A stretch of DNA of 64,000 bases from positions 62,001-126,000 of the forward strand of contig NZ_LXYE02000019.1 of assembly GCF_001659685.2 (NCBI RefSeq), in the 5' to 3' direction. How positions within the stretch are numbered: position 1 is the first letter of the stretch; every line of letters begins with the position of its first letter. The position numbers and the translations under genes were made by a program. The DNA comes from Labilibacter marinus (GTDB lineage: Bacteria > Bacteroidota > Bacteroidia > Bacteroidales > Marinilabiliaceae). Positions 26,560 through 36,736 of the stretch are shown here, piece by piece. The notes under the pieces were generated by a model. The model saw nothing but the letters and a program-made list of their open reading frames with translations, did not search any database and had not been told where the DNA came from.

Positions 26560-28716
26560 ATGCGACCAGATTTTAAAAATATAGATTTCAAAAAAAGTTC
26601 TCCTTGCGGTGGTGTTAAAGCCAAAGAGTGGGAGAAGAAACATGGGATTAAGAAGGACTGGGTAACTCCAGAGCGTATCCCGGTTAAAAGTGCATATTCA
26701 GCAACTGATTTAGAAGGAATGGAGCATTTGAATTATGCTGCAGGTCTTCCTCCATACCTACGCGGACCATACTCAGGTATGTATGCTATGCGTCCTTGGA
26801 CAGTTCGCCAGTATGCTGGTTTCTCTACTGCAGAGGAGTCAAATGCTTTTTATAAAAGAAACTTAGCTGCAGGACAAAAAGGTCTTTCAGTTGCTTTTGA
26901 CTTGGCTACTCACCGTGGTTATGATTCAGATCATGAGCGTGTAGAAGGTGATGTAGGTAAAGCAGGTGTAGCAATCGATTCAATCAAAGATATGCGTATT
27001 CTTTTTGATGGTATTCCATTGAATAAGATGTCTGTATCGATGACAATGAACGGTGCTGTACTTCCTGTATTAGCATTCTACATTGTTGCAGGTTTAGAGC
27101 AAGGAGCTAAATTAGAAGAGCTTTCTGGTACTATCCAGAATGATATCTTAAAAGAATTTATGGTGCGTAACACATATATCTACCCACCTAAATTTTCTAT
27201 GAAAGTGATTGCTGATATCTTTGAGTACACTTCTCAAAAGATGCCTAAGTTTAACTCTATTTCTATCTCAGGCTACCACATGCAAGAAGCTGGTGCAACT
27301 GCAGATATTGAGTTAGCATATACTTTAGCTGATGGATTAGAGTACTTACGTGCTGGAACAAACGCAGGAATGGACATTGATGCTTTTGCTCCTCGTTTAT
27401 CTTTCTTCTGGGCTATCGGAATGAACCACTTTATGGAGATTGCTAAAATGCGTGCAGGACGTATGCTTTGGGCTAAGATTGTAAAGAAATTCAATCCTAA
27501 AAACCCTAAATCATTAGCGTTACGTACTCACTCGCAAACTTCAGGTTGGTCGTTAACTGAGCAAGATCCATTTAACAACGTAGGTCGTACTTGTATTGAA
27601 GCTATGGCTTCTGCTTTAGGTCACACACAATCACTTCACACCAATGCATTGGATGAAGCTATTGCGTTACCAACTGACTTTTCTGCTCGTATTGCACGTA
27701 ACACGCAGATTTATATTCAAGACGAAACTCAAATCACAAAAGCTGTTGACCCTTGGGCTGGTTCTTACTATGTAGAGTCGTTAACTAATGACTTAGTAGA
27801 AAAAGCATGGGCTTTAATCGAAGAGGTTGAAGAACTAGGTGGAATGGCTAAGGCTATCGAGAGTGGTGTACCAAAAATGCGCATTGAAGAAGCTGCGGCA
27901 CGTACGCAAGCAAAAATTGATGCTGGTTCACAAACTATCGTTGGTACTAACAAATATCGTTTGGAGAAAGAAGATCCAATCGACATCTTAGATATTGATA
28001 ACTCAGCTGTACGTTTATCTCAAATCGATCGTTTAAAGCAATTGAAAGACGAGCGTAATGAGGATGAGTGTCAAGCTGCTCTTGCTGCTATCACCAAAGC
28101 TGTTGAAACAGAAAATGGTAATTTACTTGAGTTAGCTGTTGATGCTGCTCAAAAAGGTGCTTCTTTAGGTGAGATTTCTGATGCTTGTGAAACAATTGTA
28201 GGAAGATATAAAGCTGTGATTCGTTCAATTAGTGGCGTTTACTCTAGCGAAGCTGGAAAAGACGAAGAGTTTGAAAAAGCTTGTGGTTTAGCTAAACAGT
28301 TTGCCGAAAAAGAAGGTCGTCAACCTCGTATTATGATTGCAAAAATGGGACAAGATGGTCATGACCGTGGTGCCAAAGTTGTTGCAACAGGATACGCTGA
28401 TATAGGTTTTGATGTAGATATGGGACCATTGTTCCAAACTCCAGCAGAGTCGGCAAAACAAGCTGTTGAAAATGATGTACACGTAGTTGGTGTATCTTCA
28501 TTAGCTGCAGGTCACAAAACTTTAGTTCCGCAAATCATTGCTGAATTAAAGAAACTTGGTCGTGAGGATATTATGGTAATTTGTGGTGGTGTTATTCCAG
28601 CACAAGATTACGATTACCTTTACGAGGCTGGTGCAGTAGCTATTTTTGGTCCTGGTACTTCAGTATCAAAAGCTGCAACCGACATCTTGGGCTTATTGCT
28701 TCAAGCTGGCGAGTAA
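26560..28716 (+). CDS. mutB: Methylmalonyl-CoA mutase large subunit
   Basis: Catalytic, adenosylcobalamin-binding subunit, 718 residues, normal length. The substrate barrel (about 60-560) contains [28 protein letters not shown] and [13 protein letters not shown]. The C-terminal B12 domain has the DGHDRG motif with the cobalt-ligating His near residue 601 and the GGxIPxxD-type loop ([13 protein letters not shown]). Codon bias matches mutA. Together they make the heterodimer used in propionate production or use. A strong terminator follows, so meaB or epimerase genes are not in this transcript. Confidence 0.97.
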   Translation: MRPDFKNIDFKKSSPCGGVKAKEWEKKHGIKKDWVTPERIPVKSAYSATDLEGMEHLNYAAGLPPYLRGPYSGMYAMRPWTVRQYAGFSTAEESNAFYKRNLAAGQKGLSVAFDLATHRGYDSDHERVEGDVGKAGVAIDSIKDMRILFDGIPLNKMSVSMTMNGAVLPVLAFYIVAGLEQGAKLEELSGTIQNDILKEFMVRNTYIYPPKFSMKVIADIFEYTSQKMPKFNSISISGYHMQEAGATADIELAYTLADGLEYLRAGTNAGMDIDAFAPRLSFFWAIGMNHFMEIAKMRAGRMLWAKIVKKFNPKNPKSLALRTHSQTSGWSLTEQDPFNNVGRTCIEAMASALGHTQSLHTNALDEAIALPTDFSARIARNTQIYIQDETQITKAVDPWAGSYYVESLTNDLVEKAWALIEEVEELGGMAKAIESGVPKMRIEEAAARTQAKIDAGSQTIVGTNKYRLEKEDPIDILDIDNSAVRLSQIDRLKQLKDERNEDECQAALAAITKAVETENGNLLELAVDAAQKGASLGEISDACETIVGRYKAVIRSISGVYSSEAGKDEEFEKACGLAKQFAEKEGRQPRIMIAKMGQDGHDRGAKVVATGYADIGFDVDMGPLFQTPAESAKQAVENDVHVVGVSSLAAGHKTLVPQIIAELKKLGREDIMVICGGVIPAQDYDYLYEAGAVAIFGPGTSVSKAATDILGLLLQAGE

Positions 28717-28748
28717 ATATATAGAAGTTCTAAAATTCAGATAATAGA

Positions 28749-28780
28749 AAGCCATCTCGAGAAATCGGGATGGCTTTTTT
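28749..28780 (+). terminator. Terminator of the mutAB transcript
   Basis: 12-bp stem (28749-28760 with 28765-28776, one G-T pair) closed by a GAAA tetraloop and followed by T's to 28780. Confidence 0.9.
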
Positions 28781-28796
28781 GTATTTTAGTCTGTGA

Positions 28797-31700
28797 TTAA
28801 TTTTTCGTATCCTGCATGCGTTGCTTTTCTACTAAAATCCATGCAGTATCCAATAAAAGCTTAATTTGCTCGGCATGAAATTTTGAGTATAATCTATTCT
28901 TACCTGCCAACCAAAATAAAGCTACTACAGCTCCATTATCAAGTACTGGTATTGTAATAGATTTCATCAAATCACCTTGAAGAATATCGCCTTTTTGAAA
29001 TGAATATTTTTTTGACGGGTTATTTACAATAACAACCTCTTTTGTAATCACAGCTCTACTTAAACAGTCTAGCTTTTCTAAAGCACCATCCGCCACTGCT
29101 TCATGGGTTAAATGAACAGCTTCTGACCAGTCATTTAGGATGAAAATTCCTTTTCTATCATCATATTCATACACAGCCCCAGTATCACTATGTGTATATT
29201 TAATAATCTCCTTCAGTGTAAAGTTCATAAGATCATTAATGGATTTGGCCTGATAATGCACGATATTATCCAAACCTTGAAATCGCTGATTTATTTTTTT
29301 AAGCTGAAGATCGGCTTCAACAGATTCCGTTACATCTATTACTATTGAGTGCAATAGTTTTCTATCCTCCATCTCAATTGGAGAAGTGTAAACATCTACA
29401 TTTCGGATCTCTCCTGATTTAAGAATGTGCTCAAACCTATAATAGGTTCTTCCCTTCGATAAAGACAAGCCAACTTTCTCTTTAATCTTATCCACACTAA
29501 GTAGGTTGATATTTTTTAACGGCATTTGATTCAATTCTTCCTTAGAATAACCATAATACGCACACGCACTCACATTAGAGTCAATCACCGAAGCAGTTTC
29601 AGGGTCTATAATCAGCATTACAGTTTTACTAGAGTCAAATATCTTCTTGAACCTTTCTTCGCTCCCTTTTAAAGCTAGTTCAGCTTCTTTTCTATTTGTT
29701 ATATCATTAAAAATAGCTGCAAAGAATCCTTTTTTAGGAGAAAAAACATGGGTTTCATAGTACTTATTTATAGTGGAGGCATAATTAATAAACCTATCCG
29801 AATTCCCTGTTAAAGCAACTTCCCCAAATCTGTCAATCCATTCAATCTCAGTATTAGGAAATAATTCTTTAGCCGATTTATCGATTATATCTTCATATTC
29901 CATCCCAATACGTGACAGAAAAACAGGATTAACATCTCTAAAAATATAATCAACAGGGATATTATTTTCATCAACCACAATTTCATGCAAAGCAAAACCC
30001 TCATTCAAATTATTAAACAATAATCTATATCTCCCCTCACTTTCAATAAGGTTTTTGTTCGTATGAAACAATTCTTCATTATTTGCCCTAAGCTCCTCTT
30101 CAGCCGCAGAAAGGTCATCATTCTTTACATGCAACTCTTCACTTATCGTTCGATATTCTTCATATAACGATAGATTCTCTTCTAACTGTTCTTTTAGTTT
30201 TTGCTCATATTCATAGCTCGAAGTTAAATCTTGATGTGTTCCTATAATACGATATGCCTTACCTTGAGAATTACGCATCATATAACCCCTCGCTAAAACA
30301 GGTACTAAATGCCCATCTTTATGTTTCATTCTAAATCGAACCTCGTACGTTTCGGAGGAACCTTCTATAAACCCACTTACCTGAGCAAGTGCCTCTGGAT
30401 AATCCTCCTCAAAAACTAGATCCTGCCATGTACTTAATTCATTCACAAGTTCATTATCTAAATAACCAATTATTGATTTCCAACGTGGAGATAAGTACAC
30501 CTGATTGTTTATTAAGTTCCAATCCCACACTCCATCATTTGATCCTAGTATGGCCAACCTAAATCTTTCCTCACTAGTTTCGAGCTCATTTCGCTTTGAA
30601 GCTAACTCTTCTATATTTGCCCTAAGCTCCTCTTCCGCTGCTAGTAATTGATTATTCTTTTCATTTAACTCACCATTACTGTATTCTAATTCATTCTTAG
30701 CCTTTTTTCTTTTTCTAATATTCCTAAGCAGATAAATTATCAAAACAGCCTGAATTAACATAAATATTACAATACCTAAAATGGCTTTTTTATTCTGAGA
30801 AATTATACTAATTGGTTTATTAATAATTTTTGAATTCTTAGGTAATTTATCAATATCAACTTCATACTTAACTAATTCATTATAATCAAACTCGTAGAAG
30901 TTAGGACTTAAAGTCTGCACCTTTATCTCAGCAACATCCTTACCTGCTATAATTTCTTTAATTACCAAAGCTGCATATTTACCTTGCTCGAAGAGACTTA
31001 CTAATTTACCCCCTAAAATACCATTACCCAGACCATGATGCCACAGGTGAAACAATGGAGTACTTGCTTTCCTTTTTAGTAACGCTAGGCTTCTATCAAA
31101 ATCAAGCGATTTACTATTTCTATCTCTTAATGCCGAAACCAATAGACTTGGCTCTTCTTTCTCCAGTAATGATAATTGAACTTCCCATTCTTCAAATGAC
31201 AAAGTATCCAACGAAATAAAGTTTAATTCGACGATGTCAGACCGTTTCATATTTTGCCTGATTTGACTCTGTATGGCTACCCCTGTCGTAGTATTATCAG
31301 ATAGAATATTTAATCTTTTCGCATTAGGAAACATTTGTTTCATTAAACAAATATTATCCTTTACCGAAACTTCCTCAACCACTCCAGTAATCCAACGATT
31401 ATTGTTTTGATTGATAGCTAATTCTATATCGTTAATACCGCAAAAAACAATAGGAAGATTCTTAAAAAGATTTAGTTGATGCTCATTAACAAACTTTAAG
31501 GCATTATCGTCACAGGCCAAAATTGCATCATATTTGATACCTTGATTGATTTTGTATTCTATTAAATCATAAAATATATCCCTATATTCCTTTTGTCTAA
31601 ACCGCTTACTATCATAAGATTCAACATCAATAGCAACACCTGCTTCATCAAGTATGGATTTCACTCCATTAATTTGATCAAAATAAGTTGGATAGCTAGA

Positions 31701-31802
31701 GTTGTACGAACTAACCAATAGTATTCTCTTTCCCTTCTCTGCAAACAACTCACCACCTATTAGTAGTTGAAATACAATTATTAAAACAACCTTATAATTC
31801 AT
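28797..31802 (-). CDS. Periplasmic-binding-domain / triple PAS / GAF sensor without kinase domain
   Basis: 1001 residues. Signal peptide (1-21), then a periplasmic binding domain (about 25-310) like ABC-transporter substrate-binding sensors (RILLVSSYNSSYPTYFDQINGV). One transmembrane helix follows at about 339-361. The cytoplasmic part has a coiled coil (365-410), PAS with PAC (410-530), a second coiled coil (530-590), PAS (590-705), PAS with PAC (715-830) and a GAF domain (850-995) ending the protein. There is no HisKA, ATPase, receiver, GGDEF or other output domain. The two coiled coils share an AAEEELRAN segment, suggesting a PAS-unit duplication. Last gene of the five-gene signalling operon; it probably signals through the neighbouring HisKA protein. 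Confidence 0.85.
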   Translation of the reverse strand: MNYKVVLIIVFQLLIGGELFAEKGKRILLVSSYNSSYPTYFDQINGVKSILDEAGVAIDVESYDSKRFRQKEYRDIFYDLIEYKINQGIKYDAILACDDNALKFVNEHQLNLFKNLPIVFCGINDIELAINQNNNRWITGVVEEVSVKDNICLMKQMFPNAKRLNILSDNTTTGVAIQSQIRQNMKRSDIVELNFISLDTLSFEEWEVQLSLLEKEEPSLLVSALRDRNSKSLDFDRSLALLKRKASTPLFHLWHHGLGNGILGGKLVSLFEQGKYAALVIKEIIAGKDVAEIKVQTLSPNFYEFDYNELVKYEVDIDKLPKNSKIINKPISIISQNKKAILGIVIFMLIQAVLIIYLLRNIRKRKKAKNELEYSNGELNEKNNQLLAAEEELRANIEELASKRNELETSEERFRLAILGSNDGVWDWNLINNQVYLSPRWKSIIGYLDNELVNELSTWQDLVFEEDYPEALAQVSGFIEGSSETYEVRFRMKHKDGHLVPVLARGYMMRNSQGKAYRIIGTHQDLTSSYEYEQKLKEQLEENLSLYEEYRTISEELHVKNDDLSAAEEELRANNEELFHTNKNLIESEGRYRLLFNNLNEGFALHEIVVDENNIPVDYIFRDVNPVFLSRIGMEYEDIIDKSAKELFPNTEIEWIDRFGEVALTGNSDRFINYASTINKYYETHVFSPKKGFFAAIFNDITNRKEAELALKGSEERFKKIFDSSKTVMLIIDPETASVIDSNVSACAYYGYSKEELNQMPLKNINLLSVDKIKEKVGLSLSKGRTYYRFEHILKSGEIRNVDVYTSPIEMEDRKLLHSIVIDVTESVEADLQLKKINQRFQGLDNIVHYQAKSINDLMNFTLKEIIKYTHSDTGAVYEYDDRKGIFILNDWSEAVHLTHEAVADGALEKLDCLSRAVITKEVVIVNNPSKKYSFQKGDILQGDLMKSITIPVLDNGAVVALFWLAGKNRLYSKFHAEQIKLLLDTAWILVEKQRMQDTKN

Positions 31803-31830
31803 CCTAAAACTTATGTAAGTATATCACTAT

Positions 31831-33018
31831 CTATTCTTCATTCAATACAGCCAACTGAAGAGGTAGAAAAAACGAAGTTTTGGTTCCACTTTCATTCTCG
31901 AGGTTATTAAACTCAATTTTGCCATTGTGTAAAAGAATGATCATTTTAGCCAGGTATAATTCCATGGCATTATTACGTTGGAACTGATAATTCTTACCGG
32001 TAATAGACTTAAAAAAGTGCTTTAAATCAGTGCCATTATAAAGACTTCCTTTATCAATAATCGATATCTCTACATACCCTTCATCTTTATCTGAGATATC
32101 AATATTTACCTCGCCTTCTTTTGTGAAAATAATGGAGCACTCAACTAAGGCCGCCATTGCATTCTGAAGATATTCAATATCTGCATTCACAACCGCTTGG
32201 TTGCAATGTGTTGTAAAAACTAATTCAATATCCTTTCTTTCAGTTTTCCTTTTTAACGAAGGTAGCATCGACCTAATTAAAGCATTAATATCGACGGCCT
32301 TAATATTTAACTGACTTTCTCCTTTAATCTGTAGATTTGAAATTTGCAATGCTGAATACGAATACTTTTCTAAATTAACTACAGAAGATTCCAATAAATC
32401 CAATACTTCTTTTACATGATCATCATGATCAAATGACCTTAACAAATTCATTGAGCCAACAATACCATTCAAAGGAGTTCTTAATTCATGACTTATCGAA
32501 TTTAAGAAATCACTCTTCACTAAATCAAATTCCTTTAGTTCAGTATTTGCTTTAGTTAGCTTATCATTACTTTCCTTCAAGTCAGCTGTTTTTTTATTCA
32601 CCTCTTCCAATAACCAACCATTAAGGTCAACCAATTTTTCGCGAGAGCGCTTCAACTCCACATGAGTACCTAGTCTCATCAACAATTCTTTATGATTGAA
32701 TGGTTTTGTTAAATAATCAACGCCTCCTTTTTCAAAGCCCTCCGAAATACTATCTATATCATTAAGTGCCGTTAAAAAAATTACGGGCACATCTTTATTG
32801 CTAGGGTCTTGTTTTATTATTTCGCAAGTCTCAAAACCATTCATTTCTGGCATCATGACATCCAATAATATAGCATCAAAAGAACAACGTTTCACCCACC
32901 TAATGGCATGTTTTCCATCCATGGCTATATCTACCGCATAATTATTCTCATTAAGAAGTGCTGCGATAACTTGAAGATTCTTCGGGTTATCATCAACAAC
33001 GAGTATTCTTTTTTTCAT
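31831..33018 (-). CDS. Receiver–HisKA protein with degenerate ATPase domain
   Basis: 395 residues. A complete N-terminal receiver domain (phospho-acceptor Asp53, acidic pocket Asp9/Asp10, Lys105) is joined by a coiled coil (about 120-165) to a HisKA domain with His177 in SHELRTP. The C-terminal ATPase-like domain (about 250-388) has lost the nucleotide-binding boxes: VECSIIFT in place of the N box, DKGSLYN in place of DxGxG, and NAMELYLA in place of GxGLGL. It may dimerise and pass phosphate without making it, or bind no ATP at all. It lies 28 bases before the PAS/GAF sensor gene, which itself lacks a kinase domain. Confidence 0.85.
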   Translation of the reverse strand: MKKRILVVDDNPKNLQVIAALLNENNYAVDIAMDGKHAIRWVKRCSFDAILLDVMMPEMNGFETCEIIKQDPSNKDVPVIFLTALNDIDSISEGFEKGGVDYLTKPFNHKELLMRLGTHVELKRSREKLVDLNGWLLEEVNKKTADLKESNDKLTKANTELKEFDLVKSDFLNSISHELRTPLNGIVGSMNLLRSFDHDDHVKEVLDLLESSVVNLEKYSYSALQISNLQIKGESQLNIKAVDINALIRSMLPSLKRKTERKDIELVFTTHCNQAVVNADIEYLQNAMAALVECSIIFTKEGEVNIDISDKDEGYVEISIIDKGSLYNGTDLKHFFKSITGKNYQFQRNNAMELYLAKMIILLHNGKIEFNNLENESGTKTSFFLPLQLAVLNEE

Positions 33019-33134
33019 AGATAATTACTTTATACTTAATCTTTTGAAAGTTTATTAATGAGCTAGTATAGCGCTACTATTTTATTCATCTAATTTTTTT
33101 TAGAATGTCCAATATTCCCTACGCTACATATAGT

Positions 33135-36053
33135 TTATAATTCATTTACTTTATCGTTAATGCTATTAAAATTCGTTAATAACTTTTGAATTTCTTCAAA
33201 GTCAAATGCTCTAAAAGCATCCTTAATATTTTTAGTATATACAATGTTCTCACTCCACTCAACTTTATGATTTAAAAACTCCAACTTTTCAATAAATATA
33301 TTCAACTCATCCGTTGAGAGCATATCAAGCAAATCTCTCCAACGCGGCACTAATTCATCAACAAAATATTTTTTTACGTAGGAAAAATCTTCTGGTTTTA
33401 ATAAAACACTTTCAGCCTCACGTGTTTCTTGACAATCGTATGCAGATTCAGACTTGATGAAATTTTGAATTTCATTAATAAGCTTATGTTGTGCTATCGG
33501 TTTAGAAATGTACCCATTAAATCCTTTTTCAAGAACATCAACTTGCCTCTTAAAACTGCTCGAAGAAGAAACTGCAATTACTGGAGTATCTTTAAGTTCA
33601 TCCTTTTCTCTTATGCTTTTCAACACCTTATAATCATTCGATTTAGGAATCCTAATATCCATAAAAATAAGATCAGGTTGCACCTCTAATGCTGTACCTA
33701 ATGCTTCTTCTTCACGCAGAACTTCATAACATTCTAAGTTAAGGTTTGCACATATAGCTGATAGTAATAATAGATTGGTTTTTACATTATCTATTATTAA
33801 AACCCTTTGTTTATTAAACCTTATATCTAGCGTTATATCCTCTTCGCCTACATCAACATCTTTATTTATTGTTTTAACATAAGGAATATTCACAATAAAA
33901 GAACTTCCTGCTCCTACCCTACTCTCTAATGCAAGCTTTCCACCCATCATTTTAACCAAGTTTTGCACAATAGATAAACCTAAACCTGTTCCTTGATGAT
34001 TCTTCTGGGTTGGACTTTTATCTTGCACAAAAGGTTCAAAAATACTTTCCTGTTTACTTTGCTCAATTCCGATACCGGTATCCTTTACCAGAATAGTTAA
34101 TATCCCCTGCGTATTATCACCATCCATTGTAAAAGAACTCTGAATTTCGACACATCCTTCTGAAGTAAACTTTATTGCATTAGTTACTAGATTTATAAGT
34201 ATCTGCTTAATTTTAAGCGAGTCTATGTATATTAATTTAGGAAAGTCTTCAGGTGTTTTAATTTTAAACTTAAGATTCTTCTCTTTAAAGTGCATTGAAA
34301 ATGTTTGTTCCATCTCTTTAAGAAGAAGTACAAAATTCGTATTTTCTTTACGAATAATCATTTTACCTGCCTCGATCTTCTCTAAATCAAGTAAATCATT
34401 TATTAAGGCGAGCAGAACATTTCCACTTGATTTAATAGAATCCAGATAATCTTTATACGGGTTTTTCTTTATATACTTTGTAAGTAGCTCAGCAAATCCA
34501 GTAATAGCATTCATTGGAGTACGAATTTCGTGAGACATGTTGGCTAAAAACATTGATTTAGTTTCGCTCGCCTGCAAACTCTTATTACGCTCTAGTAGCA
34601 ATGCTGCCATTAGTTTTTTCGTATCCGTAATATCTATTAATACACCTGTTATATGTATTTCCTTATTATCCTTAGGTAATAATTGACCAGTAAATTTTAC
34701 CCATATATACTCATTCGATTTATCTAAAAACTGAAACTCAGCATTTATTCTTTTGCCTTCGGACTTCAAAGCCCGATTGAATGCTGAATTTAATCGTTTT
34801 AAGTCTTGAGTATGAATCCTAGACCTTAACCATTCCCATGCCACTTCTTCATTCTGAAAATCAAAACCAGTAATCTCCTTAAAAACCTGATTAGATTTAA
34901 AACTCCCTTTATGTAAATCATATTCAATAAATGCAATACGACCTGCATCCATGCTAAACTCTAATGTATTTTTTAATAATTCTATCTGTTTTTCGTTATT
35001 ATGCCTCTTAGTTACATCCATTCGAACTTCGGCCATATGCCATATCCCAGGCCCTATCTCAAACGGATATGCAAGCACTTGTATAGTTTTGTCTCCAGTT
35101 TGGTAAGTAAAATCGGACAGTGATTTATTTGACTTTCGTCGGGGACATTCATCACATTTATCATTAAGTCCTGCATAATAACTATGGCACTTTTGAGTAA
35201 TCTTTTGTACATCTTCATGACTATGAAATATGATTCTACCATTTTCATCTACAATCGAGAGCTCTGTATTAGTGGCTTTTAAGATAAATTTTAATCTATT
35301 ATTTAATAATTCTAACTCAAGTTCCTTTTCCTTTACATGGGTTATATCTACCATTAAGCCCGATAATTCTCTGACTTTTTTATTACTGTCAATAATTAAC
35401 TTTACAATATCTCTTATCCAAACGATACTCCCATCCTTTTTAATTAAGCGATATTCAAATACATGATCATCTCCAGCAACTGTCCTTTTAAAACAATAGT
35501 TGGTTGCCTTCTCTCTATCGTCATGGTGTATAGTTTTACTCCAACTTTGTAAATCAGGCCAATCTTTAAGTGTATAACTTAGAATTTTTTCAGAATTATC
35601 TCCAATATATGTAAATCTATTAGTATGCAAATTTAGTCTCCACGGCACGCCATTTATGGCCTCTAAAAAGTAATCTAAAGCAATAGGTTCTATTTGAGAA
35701 TTATTACAAGTGCTAGTTTTGAGTTTCTCAAGAAGAAGTTGATCTGATATTATCTTTATAATCGTATTAACATGGGGAGTTATGGAAGCCATATCGAATC
35801 CATTCCTAAATATAAGTACTAATAAACCCCAAACATCATCCTCTGATAAAATTTGGTATTTTACTAATCTATCATTTGATTCTCCAAAGTTTAAATCAAT
35901 GCTGCTATCGCTACTATCATCAATAGAAAATGCAGAGGTTACAACCTCATGCCTTTCTCCATTTACTTTCAATAGCACAACATTAAGGGCCTTTGTTAAT
36001 TCCTGAAGTATTTTTAATTGTCCTTTCCAATTACCAATCAAATCATCATTCAT
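33135..36053 (-). CDS. Hybrid sensor histidine kinase, multi-PAS
   Basis: 972 residues, cytoplasmic. The N-terminal 120 residues look like a small GAF-like domain. PAS domains follow at about 130-245, 250-350 and 360-480; the second carries a Cys cluster (C289, C300, C303 in the pattern C-x10-C-x2-C). Then HisKA with His508, an intact ATPase domain (NLVTNAIKFT, DTGIGI, GTGLGLSIV), and a receiver domain (about 765-880) with MDIRIP. The final 90 residues form an all-helical bundle like an HPt domain, but I saw no HPt phospho-His motif. It starts 14 bases after the NarL-like gene, within the same operon. Confidence 0.9.
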   Translation of the reverse strand: MNDDLIGNWKGQLKILQELTKALNVVLLKVNGERHEVVTSAFSIDDSSDSSIDLNFGESNDRLVKYQILSEDDVWGLLVLIFRNGFDMASITPHVNTIIKIISDQLLLEKLKTSTCNNSQIEPIALDYFLEAINGVPWRLNLHTNRFTYIGDNSEKILSYTLKDWPDLQSWSKTIHHDDREKATNYCFKRTVAGDDHVFEYRLIKKDGSIVWIRDIVKLIIDSNKKVRELSGLMVDITHVKEKELELELLNNRLKFILKATNTELSIVDENGRIIFHSHEDVQKITQKCHSYYAGLNDKCDECPRRKSNKSLSDFTYQTGDKTIQVLAYPFEIGPGIWHMAEVRMDVTKRHNNEKQIELLKNTLEFSMDAGRIAFIEYDLHKGSFKSNQVFKEITGFDFQNEEVAWEWLRSRIHTQDLKRLNSAFNRALKSEGKRINAEFQFLDKSNEYIWVKFTGQLLPKDNKEIHITGVLIDITDTKKLMAALLLERNKSLQASETKSMFLANMSHEIRTPMNAITGFAELLTKYIKKNPYKDYLDSIKSSGNVLLALINDLLDLEKIEAGKMIIRKENTNFVLLLKEMEQTFSMHFKEKNLKFKIKTPEDFPKLIYIDSLKIKQILINLVTNAIKFTSEGCVEIQSSFTMDGDNTQGILTILVKDTGIGIEQSKQESIFEPFVQDKSPTQKNHQGTGLGLSIVQNLVKMMGGKLALESRVGAGSSFIVNIPYVKTINKDVDVGEEDITLDIRFNKQRVLIIDNVKTNLLLLSAICANLNLECYEVLREEEALGTALEVQPDLIFMDIRIPKSNDYKVLKSIREKDELKDTPVIAVSSSSSFKRQVDVLEKGFNGYISKPIAQHKLINEIQNFIKSESAYDCQETREAESVLLKPEDFSYVKKYFVDELVPRWRDLLDMLSTDELNIFIEKLEFLNHKVEWSENIVYTKNIKDAFRAFDFEEIQKLLTNFNSINDKVNEL

Positions 36054-36067
36054 CCAGTAAGCATCTT

Positions 36068-36715
36068 TTATATTTCTACTAATTTATTTTTAATAGCATA
36101 CATCACTAAACTGGCACTATTTTTACAATTTGTTTTGGATAACAAACTACTTCGATGTCCCTTTACCGTTTGAGCACTAATAAATAGTTTTGTGGCAATT
36201 TCTTCATTTGTTAATCCGTTACAGATTTCAACTAATACTTCATGTTCTCTGGATGACAACAACTCCTTTTCTCCTGTTTTTTTCTCAACTGGCTTCCCAA
36301 GATTGGTAATTATTCTTCTAAGTAATTCATTTGAGAAGTACGAGTCTCCATCCAATACAGCTTTAATTCCTTTTTCAATCTCTCGAATACCACTATCCTT
36401 TAATAAAAAACCTTTAACACCAGCTTCTATCATTTTGTAGTAGTATTCTTCATCACCATTCATCGAAAGTGCCATAATTTTTAAGTCGGGCATTACTTTA
36501 ATGGCTTTTTTGGTAGCCTCAATGCCATCCATAATGGGCATGGAAATATCCATTAAAATTAAATCAGGGCTGCTCTTTTCAAAATTCTCAAGAAAATCCT
36601 TACCATTAGACGACTCCCCAACCACAGTCCCAATACCTTCAATCTCAATAAGATTCTTAAGTCCTTCTCTAAATATTAGATGATCATCAACAAGAAAAAG
36701 TTTTGCGTTACTCAT
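36068..36715 (-). CDS. NarL/LuxR-family response regulator
   Basis: Two-component DNA-binding regulator, 215 residues. Receiver domain 3-120 with Asp10/Asp11, phospho-acceptor Asp56 (LILMDISMP) and Lys near 106. Linker, then a LuxR-type helix-turn-helix at about 150-210 (LSSREHEVLVEICNGLTNEE, then the recognition helix TVKGHRSSL). It lies between a NarX-like kinase (21 bases upstream) and the hybrid kinase (14 bases downstream). Its expected partner is the NarX-like kinase. It is the only DNA-binding protein of the signalling island, so it is the best candidate for its transcriptional output. Confidence 0.95.
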   Translation of the reverse strand: MSNAKLFLVDDHLIFREGLKNLIEIEGIGTVVGESSNGKDFLENFEKSSPDLILMDISMPIMDGIEATKKAIKVMPDLKIMALSMNGDEEYYYKMIEAGVKGFLLKDSGIREIEKGIKAVLDGDSYFSNELLRRIITNLGKPVEKKTGEKELLSSREHEVLVEICNGLTNEEIATKLFISAQTVKGHRSSLLSKTNCKNSASLVMYAIKNKLVEI

Positions 36716-36736
36716 ACAAATTATGATTATTAAGAA

